Assembly (NCBI GenBank): GCA_964036045.1
Contig: OZ038381.1
Span: forward strand, 122,519,708 to 122,583,707
DNA length: 64,000 nucleotides
Direction of reading: 5' to 3'
Origin: Eutreptiella sp. 'Long Island Sound 2002'
Lineage: Eukaryota; Euglenozoa; Euglenophyceae; Eutreptiales; Eutreptiaceae
The first letter of the stretch is position 1. Every line of letters starts with the position of its first letter. Position numbers and translations under genes: made by a program. The notes under the pieces are model-generated. The model was not told the DNA's origin and ran no database searches. It saw only the letters and a program-made list of their open reading frames with translations. This document shows, piece by piece, positions 56,080-64,000 of the stretch.

Positions 56080-56420
56080 AGCCACCACACGCAAAGGCAC
56101 CACAAACAAAGGCCACCACACGTTCAGGCCTACCCTTCGCAGTCAGAGTGGGAGTCCCCGTCTGCATTCACCACTTGAGCAACATGCACCTCTTGCGCCT
56201 TTGTCTTGTCCAACCACCGCAACAGGCACCACAAACAAAAGCCACGACACGCAAAAGGCACCACAAACAAAAGCCACCACACGTTCATGCCTACCCATCA
56301 CAGTCGGAGTCGGAGTCCGTGTCTGCATTCATCACTGGAGCAACATGCACCTCTTGTGTCTTTGTCTTGCCCAGCCACCGCAAAAGGCACCACAAACAAA
56401 AGCCACCACACGCATGTATC
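56080..56420. repeat. 161-bp tandem duplication
   Basis: Units contain GCCACCACACGTTCA, a CAGTC-GGAGT part, and CAACATGCACCTCTTG. The CGTTCAGGCC/CGTTCATGCC landmark lies at 56,121 and 56,282. A partial third unit starts near 56,384. A nested repeat of GGCACCACAAACAAAAGCCAC separates the units. Confidence 0.75.
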
Positions 56421-56782
56421 AAAGGTCATACACAAGACCACGCCAGAAGATACACTACACACACACACAAACAACAACAACAACAACAACACTCAACACA
56501 ACATTCTGGGTGCCGACCCCGCACATACACTGAAAGGAATAATCATGCCTCCTGTTGCTATTATCGTCCCCATATGTCTTGTTTACCCTGGTCTCAGTAC
56601 CACCACTGCGACCAGAATCACTTAACTGGTTGTATATCGCATAAGCCTGCTGTGCCAGTTATTCTTTACATACCTGTCCATGACTTCTTGCACTGCTACA
56701 GACTATATATACGGTGGGTGCACTGCGGAACTCTTCAGTGACAGTCCTTTTAACTGTTCTCTGCTTCGCTTCGTTTTTACTG

Positions 56783-56810
56783 ACACACACACACACACAC
56801 ACACACACAC
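56783..56810. repeat. (AC)n microsatellite
   Basis: About 14 uninterrupted AC units, followed by TCATTCACTCACTCAC. Confidence 0.95.
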
Positions 56811-57379
56811 TCATTCACTCACTCACACTTGACACAGGACCACACGCAGTATACACCCGGCACACATTTCCACCACACAACTAACGAGCAGCAAAACTCT
56901 ACCTTTGTGCCAATTCACATTAACCAGAAGCCACAGTTTACCTTACACGTTTCTATTTGTCTTCACCTTCTGGTGCACTCCTGTGCGGCGACCATGCAGC
57001 AGTTTTCTGGAAACCCCCTGTGGCAGCTGGCAGCAAATGATCCCTTCCTTTTGCTGAAAATACTCACGCTCGGGCCAGCATCTCAGTGGTAACCGCCCTG
57101 AGAGGAGTGACAGCTTTGCTGTACAGGCTGTGGGCAACCCGTATATGATGTAGGGTATGTTACAAGTGCAAGCGCTGTTGACGGTCTCCACATGAGTCAG
57201 CTTAGCCCATGCCCAGCCACCGAGGGGGAGGATGCGCTAAGCCACAATAACCCCCATGAGGCCGCATGAACACACGGCGACCCATGAGGACCTGCCACCC
57301 TGTACATAACATTGCATCCATACTTGAACCATATATGGACCGCATGAATGTGCAGATATTTAAAAAAAGAGGCGAATGA
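56811..57379. other. Spacer, no gene seen
   Basis: Near-neutral composition with short frames only. No repeat or domain is recognised before array D2 begins. Confidence 0.5.
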
Positions 57380-58085
57380 AGCCCAGGATTGGAGTCTGGG
57401 GAACAGAGATAAGATGTCCCGGACCAGATCATCCGGGGCGGATCAGGAAGGAGGAGCCACCACCCTATCAACTCCAGGGCAGGATCGTAAGGAAAAGGCG
57501 AGGTCAAGCAACAACGAAGGAAGAGTGGAGTGAAGCCCAAGACTGGAGTGTCCGGGAAATGAAGACACAACGTTCCCCACTTGACCATTCGAGGAGGATG
57601 AAGGAGGAGGAGCGGCCAACCCACCAACTCCCGGACTGGATCATCCAGGGAGGGGGGGGCAACGACCGGTGGCGAAGAGAACGGTCAGAACAAGCCAAAG
57701 TACGGCAGCAACAGGGGGGAAGAGTGGGGGGAAGCCCAAGACTGGAGTGTCCGAGGATTGAAGACAAGAAGTCCTGGACAGGATCATCCGGGCCGGATCA
57801 AGAAGGAGGAGCCACCAACCCACCAGCCCGTGGACTGGATCTTCCGGGGAAAGGGGGCCAATGACCGGTGGCGAAGGAGAGGGTCGGTAAGGCGAAGCAC
57901 GGCAAAGAGGGGAGGGAAGAGTGGAGTGAGGCCCACGTAATGCGGTCTGATGCCCCGGATCAACGCGCCGGAGACGGGATCAACCGAGTGCAAATGGAGG
58001 CGGGACGCCCCTGACAGGAGCATCTGGAGCGGCACATCATCCGGGAAATGAAGACAGGCAGCACCAGACCGGAACATCTGGGGAT
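57380..58085. repeat. Hairpin-core minisatellite, array D2
   Basis: Same family as array D1: about nine units with GATCATCCGGGGCGGATC, AAGGAGGAGCCACC, ACTGGAGTGTCCG and GGGGGCCAA-GACCGGTGGCG pieces. It lies 20 kb from D1, so the family is dispersed, not one block. Confidence 0.8.
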
Positions 58086-58254
58086 GAGATGGGACAGGAA
58101 AGGGGCACAACGGAACGCCGGCAGGAGGGAGCAAAAGGGGTGCAAGCGGCAATGAGGCTCGATCAACAAGGGTGGCATAAGAATGACCACGAAAGAGAAG
58201 GTAAGGAGGAAGATAAGGCTCAACCAGCAAAGAAAAAGACGCACAGTGCGGCAG

Positions 58255-58336
58255 GGGGACCAGCTGAGGAGTACCCCAGCGACTAGCTGCCCCGCTGAAG
58301 GAGCTGTAGTCGTGGGTTCAATCCCCACTAGCGGCA
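58255..58336 (+). other. tRNA-like remnant (T-arm and B box)
   Basis: GTGGG at 58,312-58,316 pairs with CCCAC at 58,324-58,328 around the 7-base loop TTCAATC. The B-box-like GGTTCAATCC spans 58,315-58,324. CTGTAGT just upstream resembles a Tyr anticodon loop. No matching acceptor 5' strand, D-arm or full anticodon stem is seen, so this is at most a degenerate tRNA or tRNA-derived SINE head. Confidence 0.3.
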
Positions 58337-58859
58337 CAAGCGGGGCACAATTGAAGACAAGCTTCGTTCAAGGGTAATGGCAATGGTATACTTGCAACAT
58401 GTCCAAGAGGGACCCCTAGGTTCAAAAACACCCCCGGGCGGGGATGTTTTGTGGCGGCGGAGGAAGTAGAGCCACAGCACCCAGGTGTGGAGAGCAGCAG
58501 GAGGCGGATCCGGGAGTGAACTCTGGCAACCGAAGGATGCAAGCATGGCATGTCCCTAACATGTACACAGGAGACACACAAAGAACAGGAAGGAAGATGA
58601 AGGCAGCGAACGGAGCAGAGATTCTGTTTGCAGCCAGCTGATGATAAGAAACACAATGAGTGCGGAAGGAGATGTGGAGGTACAACGAAGAAGAGCGGCG
58701 TGTGCTTGAGCGCAGAGGAAGAAGACACTGGAAGTAGCGCGGGAAAGAATCAGTGCAGGTGTGGTAGCACAGAGCTAGGGGGTGACAGAACAGATTCTCC
58801 CTGGAGGCTACTGGGCGTGATCGCGGGAGGGCAAGATTTCCAGGAGGACATGAAGGAGG

Positions 58860-60165
58860 TACGCGGAAGAGTGGTCCCCAGCGTGGAAGGGAGGTGGCAC
58901 GCAGGACATCTGGAGGAACAGCTGCCACAGGGGAAACCAGTTGGCAGGGGGACCTACAAAGGCTGAGACAAGGGAGGCGGATGGGAGGGCCACCACAGGT
59001 GGAGGCGCTGGCAGAGGGAGGCGGGTACAGGGTGACAGTGTACAGGAGGATGAGAAATGGGCAGGGCAACAAAGAGATGAAGGAATATGGGGGGGCAGGC
59101 CCAAAGAGGGCAGGAGTCCTTTGGATGAAAGAGGGGCTGTACGCGGTGATGTGGGGGAGAGGAGGAGAGGAGGGCAGAGGAAAACCTGAGGCAGGAGGAG
59201 GCATCGGCGAGGAGGCCAATAGGGTGCGGTACGGAAGGGGGGTCCCCAGTCGGGCAACCTCACCAGGGTAAGGCAGGGAGCAAAATGTGACGTGCAATGA
59301 CAGTAGACCGTCGAGTTGTGGTGCGGGGAGTGTGGAGGGTGATGAGGCGGAGCAGAAGCGCAGAGCGGCATGGGCATAGAAGAGGAGAGAAGAAATCCTC
59401 GAGGGGTCAAGAGAAAGAACGGGGATGAAATGATGGTCCAGGACATGGGAGGAAAGCATACTGATTCCCTATGGTAATTACTGTGTGTGCTAGAGGGCAG
59501 GCCGTATAGTGAGGAAGACATAGCTATGCTACGACAGCGGTGGTGACCAGAGTGGAGGGTAGACACAAGGGTACGCTGGAGGAACAGCTGCGACCAGAGT
59601 GTCATGGCAGAAGCACATCAAGGGAACAGCACCAGGGAGAAGGATGCAAGGACCACCGGAGGTGGAAGCGTGGGCAGGGGAGGGCCGATACAGGGGAACA
59701 CTGTACAGAGAAACCAAGAGTCGGGAGGGGTACACGAAACTGGTGGAATATGGAGACGGGCGCCCGCTGGATGCGGGTATTCTGTGGACCGAAAGGAGGG
59801 TCTACGCTGTGTTGTGAGGGGTCAGAGGTCCCACACATGACGAAGACGAGGTGGCGGAGGTGGTGCAACAGGTACTGGCGAGTGCGCAAGAGGTGCAAGA
59901 ATGGCCGGACGAAATGTCGGACAATGCGAGGCAACAGGTCATACTGGGAGATGCCAGGTGCCTCTATTGGGCACTAAGCGCAGTGGAAGGGCAGAGTGGG
60001 CAGGTGGCAGCGGACAAGGTGTGCAGGGCGCTCACAGAGAGGGGAAAGAGCACAGCCTCCGGAGTTGCAATCGGCGCGGCGGGTCAAGCAGGACGCAGGG
60101 GTGCGGCCATGGGGGCGGTACCTGGACAAAGTCTGTATTGGAGAGATATGGGGAGGGGTGTGTGA
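58860..60165 (+). pseudogene. Purine-rich LINE fragments, central module, locally duplicated
   Basis: Two stretches, about 58,870-59,190 and 59,545-59,830, are related in DNA and in translation: GPPQVEALAEGGGYRVTVYR against GPPEVEAWAGEGRYRGTLYR, ending in LWMKEGLYAVM and LWTERRVYAVL. The second continues, after a stop at 59,815-59,817, with E-V-V-Q-Q-V-L-A-S-A-Q-E-V-Q-E-W. This fits the spacing of copy A's central module near 4.5-4.9 kb (TERHIVLEG ... LYTLAAHESHWDP). The relation to copy A is moderate and by eye only. Composition is purine-rich, as in copy B. No catalytic domain lies here, and several stops break the frames. Confidence 0.4.
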
Positions 60166-60395
60166 GGTCAGAAGGTTGGCACGGCAAAGAAGATGCAGGA
60201 TAGCCATATTCCGGAAGTGGGGAGCTATACAATGTACTGGAAGATGGTGGAGGTGGCAGAAGAGGAGAAGGCAGCGGCAGCCTTGGTGTGGACCGGATGA
60301 CGAGGTGGCCAGTACGAGCTGTTGTGGCCTCAGGAGGGGACGGGGGGAGACAGGTAGGTAGGTGCACCCGGTTGTGGAGAGGCACCCCATGGTTC

Positions 60396-60870
60396 CCGCT
60401 GGCGTTGCTGCTATGACAAACAGGAAGAGGCTCCGCGCTTGAAGAGGGAAGGCGACTTACATCCTGCTAGACCTGACTGGTGGCCCCCAACAAAGCGGTC
60501 CTGTGCAACATCGGGAGGGCTGATCGCCGCCTGCGTGACGTACTTGTCATGCCGGGAGGATATGCCCCCGTGCTTGCGCACGTCCCCTCCTTTCGGCGGA
60601 ACCCTAGGGGTTCACCGGACTGCCTGGCGTATCCCTTCCCAAGGCATGCATGCACGTTCTTGGTACTGGGTTTCCGAGGCGCTTGGGAGTCGCACGCTCC
60701 GCCTCGAGTCCCAAAGCAGCGCAGGCCTTAGGATGCCGCCTTACCCCCGTTCTCTGGATCACGTTTGGCCGGGTCACTTGCATGGCACGGGCTGCCTCAG
60801 TGCCCGGGCTATGGACACTGGGTTTCTTACTGTTTTGTGGCGCTTGAGCTAGGGTTTGGGTTGTACTTGG
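60396..60870 (+). repeat. 470-bp leader of array B2, copy of 25,325-25,798
   Basis: Same order and orientation as the first copy, with scattered substitutions. It is preceded by different sequence (purine-rich LINE material here, the CA-rich tail at the first copy), so the left boundary of the duplicated unit is near 60,396 and 25,325. Confidence 0.85.
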
Positions 60871-60879
60871 GTTCGGGTT

Positions 60880-62265
60880 TCGGCTGCGCCCCGCCACTCC
60901 TGGCTGGGGTGTTGGGGCCTGTGTGTGCTTGTGTGCGTGCTCCGCTTGAACCCCACCACTCCTGGCTGGGGTGTGCGGCGTGGGTGTGTGTGCTTGGGTT
61001 TGAGTTTGGGCTGCGCCCCGCCACTCCTGGCTGGGGTGTTGGGGTACGTGTGTGTGCCTGTGCGCGCTCCGCTTGTAACCCACCACTCCTGGCTGGGGTG
61101 TGCCGTGTGGGTGTGCGTGTTTGGGCTCGGGTTTCGGCTGCGCCCCGCCTCTCCTGGCTGGGGTGTCGGGGTGCGCGTGATTGTGTGCGCGCTCCGCTTG
61201 TACCCCGCCACTTTTGGCTGGGGTGGGCGTTGTGGATGTGTGTGCCTGGGCTCGTGTTTTGGCTGCGCCCCGTCACTCCTGGTTGGGGTGTTGATGTGTG
61301 CGTGTTTGTGTGCGTGCTCCCCTTGTACCTTGCCACTCCTGGCTGGGGTGTGCGGCGTGGGTGTGTGTGCTTGGGCTCAGGTTTCAGCTGCACGCCGCCA
61401 CTCCTGACTGTGGTGTTGGCGTCTGTGTGTGCTGGTGTGCGCGCTCCACTTGTACCCTGCCACTCCTGGCTGGGGTGTGCGGTGTGGGTGTGTGTGTTTG
61501 CGCTCGGGTTTCGGCTGCGCCCCGCCACTCCTGACTTGGGTGTTGGAGTGTGTGTGTGCTGGTGTGCGCGCTCCACTTGTACCCCGCCACTCCTGTCTGG
61601 GGTGTGCGGCGTGGGTGTGTGTGCTTGGGCTCGGGTTTCTGCTGAGCCCCGCCACTCCTGGGTGGGGTGTTGGGGTGTGTGTGTGCTGGTGTGCGTGCTG
61701 GGCTTGTACCCCGCCACTCCTGGCTGGGGTATGCGGTGTGGGTTTGTGTGTTTGGGGTCGGGTTTCGGCTGCGCCTCACCACGCCTGGCTGGGGTGTTGT
61801 GGTGTGCGTGTTTGTGTGCGTGCTCCCCTTGTACCCAGCGGCTACTGGCTGGGCTGTGCGGCGTGGGTGTGTGTGCTTGGGGTTGGGTTTCGGCTGCGCC
61901 CTGCCATTCCTGGCTGGGGTTTTGGGGTCTGTGTGTGTTGGTGTGCGCACTCCCCTTGTACCCCGCCACTCCTGGCTGAGGAGTGCGGTGTTGGTGTGTG
62001 TGTTTGGGCTCGGGTTTTGTCTGTGCCCCGCCACCCCTGGCTGGGGTGTTGGGGTGTGTGTGTTTGTGTGCTTGCTCCACTTGTACCCCGCCACTCCTGG
62101 CTGGGGTGTGCGGCGTGGGTGTGTGTGCTTGGGCTCGGGTTTTGGCTGCGCCCCGCCACTCCTGGCTCGGGTGTTGGGGTGTGTGTGTGCTGGTGTGCGC
62201 GCTCCGCTTGTACCCTGCCACTCCTGGCTGGGGTTCGCGGTGTGGGTGTGTGTATTTGGGCTCGG
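60880..62265 (+). repeat. Hairpin-core minisatellite, array B2
   Basis: About 11 dimers of 125-127 bases with the core GCCACTCCTGGC in nearly every half-unit, more regular than B1. CCCC before and GGGG after the bulged T are kept almost everywhere. The 691-codon minus-strand frame across it reflects lack of stops in the repeat, not a gene. Confidence 0.9.
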
Positions 62266-62269
62266 GTTG

Positions 62270-62895
62270 CCACTTGGGGGAAGGATGCCGGGAGAGCAGA
62301 CACGGTATAGATGATGTACGGGAGGTGGAATTGCTGACGCAGAGAGAGATCTGTGAGCACCAAGAAATAGGAGGACAGCCAGAAAGACGGGAAGAAGAGC
62401 GAGTGCGGCAGGACGTGCAGCAATGACATTTCGAGGGGGTGGGCACGGTCTGGCTGTACCAAGGGCAAGAATGTCCCGTCCGGGAATGGCGTGAGCTGGG
62501 TGAGGAGAGGGCATAGGACACAGGGCAGAGAGGCGGATGGTAAGGAGTTCTACGGGCGCAAATGCAGGGAATGGAGTATGAGGAAAAACCAGACGGCGCG
62601 GGTAAAGGGGAGTGGAGCAGGAGGCAGGGAGGAGGGGAGGACTTGTTGGTGAGGGAGGGGGGAGGCGGTGTTGCAGCTGCAGCATAGGAAGGACCTGGGC
62701 GCTGGATAGGGAGCGGAGAGAGACGTTTAAGTGCAGACAGGGCAAGCGGTGTGGATGGAACCGGGCTAGAGGGGTTGGTACAGAGTGGCAGCGGGGTGGC
62801 ATCTGACATGGGGGGCTCACCAAATAGAAGGGGTGCTGGTGAGAAAGGAGTGGGGAGGGGAGCTACCAGGAGGGGGAACGAGCCATGGAATGCTT
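62270..62895. other. Purine-rich spacer, probably LINE-derived
   Basis: GGGAGAGG- and AAGAAG-rich sequence resembling the LINE fragments on either side, but no alignable motif was found. Confidence 0.4.
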
Positions 62896-62899
62896 CGTG

Positions 62900-64000
62900 C
62901 ACACTTCATGGGGGCCAATTTGGCCCTGGCTTCCACCACGCATGGACATAGGGGCCAGGAGGTGGTGTACACGTTCCGAGAGAGGATGACGCTGAAGGCG
63001 GTGAAAGCCATCAAGATGACCTCGAATGAAAGGGCGGCGCGCATTGCCAACCGCACATATCATGTGCACCCGCACACAGGGGACACATGGCATTATGCGT
63101 TGCCGGTGCACAACGGCATGGAGGGTATATCGCCCCTGCTGGAGTGTATACTGCAGGGCAACGACATATCTGCCCTCGCCAAGGTGGCAGGGGAGTGGGT
63201 GGCAGAGGCAGGAGGAATTGGGACATGCAGAGAGGGCGGCGGGGAGTGGGCCGTGGGGGCCATCTGGCGCGCAACGTACCGCAGAGGCAAGTGAATGACG
63301 AGGGAGGAAACAAAGCAAATTTTTGCCATGGTACAGAAGGGACCGACGGCGACGCAGTGGAGAGGACAGGCAGTCCACATACTCTCCCTGGATGACAGGT
63401 TGGGACACAGGGGGACGAGGGATCTGGAGGTGCGCCATGGGCAGGGGGCGGGGAACCAGTACAATGTGCAGGTGCCTAACATTGTGGTCACAAAGGCAGC
63501 CACGGACGGAATGAAGGTCCACATAGCGCTAAGCGGAGAAGCACTGGCGATGCAAGTGTACACTGTCGGGCACTGGGATGGGCAGCTGGAGATCCAGTGC
63601 AAGTTGAGGCCAAGGTGCGGAGAGCCGCTGCACACTGGGGTGCTCAAAAGACCGGGAAGGACGGGGAATGGGGACACCTTGGAGCTACACAGGGCAGACA
63701 AGGAGAATGAGAAGTGCAAGCGTGACACAGCAACGGAGGAGCTGGACATACCAGGTACCGGAAGGGAGGCAAAGGACATGCTTCAGCAACGGGCCCAAAG
63801 ACTAAGGGGGAAGGCGACACCGTGGTACAACGTCTTAATTCAAACTGGAGAGACGCAGCCAGGGCTGAAGGGGCGCATCAGATGATGTAGGGGGGAGGAC
63901 GTGCGACACACAGTGAGCAAAGCCAGATGCCACATAAAAGCAAAAATCGAGGCCCTGGAGGACAGGTGCAGGCCCGAGTGCACGCATGCCAGGTACCTGT
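62900..64000 (+). pseudogene. Purine-rich LINE fragment, N-terminal module
   Basis: Two frames, 62,900-63,294 and 63,295-63,885, align by eye with copy A's N-terminal module. In the second, Q-Y-N-V-Q-V-P-N-I-V-V-T-K matches V-Y-E-L-T-A-P-N-V-L-V-T-R of copy A. It is followed at the same distance by ALAMQVYTVG against TTLYTWATRG, and by PLHTGVL against PKHTGVH. The first frame has D-T-W-H-Y-A-L-P-V ... G-I-S-P-L-L-E-C-I-L where copy A has Y-T-I-W-W-A-Y. The module's function is unknown. The element continues past the window end. The order relative to 58.9-60.2 kb is opposite to copy A, so these are separate fragments or copies. Confidence 0.5.

Noticed and set aside
60827-62902. 691-codon minus-strand frame over array B2, and the similar 442-codon frame over B1
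   Set aside because: Stop-free because of the repeat sequence. Other frames on both strands are open too, and there is no domain.

Overview
The window looks like nuclear DNA from a repeat-rich, GC-rich eukaryote, most likely a protist or alga. The evidence is its contents: degenerate non-LTR (LINE) retrotransposons with apurinic-type endonuclease and reverse transcriptase, one complete Ty3/gypsy chromovirus with LTRs and target-site duplications, a separate retroelement fragment, and many kilobases of minisatellite. I could not identify any host housekeeping gene, rRNA or intact tRNA, so the species stays open. Most long open frames in the window lie over low-complexity arrays and are not genes.

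Layout. 1-7,262 (minus): a LINE whose N-terminal module, Tudor-like domain, endonuclease and RT form one near-continuous frame, broken by two in-frame stops and two long G-runs. 7.3-14.1 kb: GT-rich tandem repeats of about 1 kb, a block shared with 24.4-25.3 kb, then an array of about 30 short hairpin cores (array A1). 14.1-15.8 kb: T-rich repeats. 15.8-17.06 kb (minus): a retropepsin/Dam-like methyltransferase-fold fragment of another retroelement. 17.07-23.3 kb (plus): a LINE RT tail followed by a large broken protein with a RING-like finger at its start and a Ulp1-like cysteine protease at its end. 23.3-25.3 kb: hairpin array A2 plus the shared block. 25.3-27.1 kb: a 470-bp leader and hairpin array B1, repeated at 60.4-62.3 kb. 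27.1-29.9 kb: no gene seen. 29.9-31.7 kb: hairpin array C. 31.7-34.1 kb (plus): a second decayed LINE copy. 34.2-37.7 kb: repeat families E, F and D1.

38.9-52.07 kb is a 13.2-kb chromovirus with 2.3-kb LTRs, an initiator-Met-type primer site, a polypurine tract and ATAT target duplications. It interrupts an older reading frame that rejoins in phase when the element is ignored. Its gag-pro-pol-chromodomain region stays in a single frame for 8 kb, yet has five stop codons and lacks key protease and integrase residues. 52.2-57.4 kb is less GC-rich, with weak coding candidates and small tandem repeats. 57.4-58.1 kb repeats family D. 58.9-64 kb holds purine-rich fragments of the same LINE family, split by the second leader plus array B.

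The most unusual feature is that several otherwise different minisatellite families (A, B, C and the GT-rich block) are built round the same kind of core, GCCA-N2 to N4-TGGC. In array A the flanking bases change together so that the stem is preserved (CCTC with GAGG, CCCC with GGGG). Array A also sits in the same orientation relative to coding direction at both of its loci, which suggests it travels as part of the retroelement.
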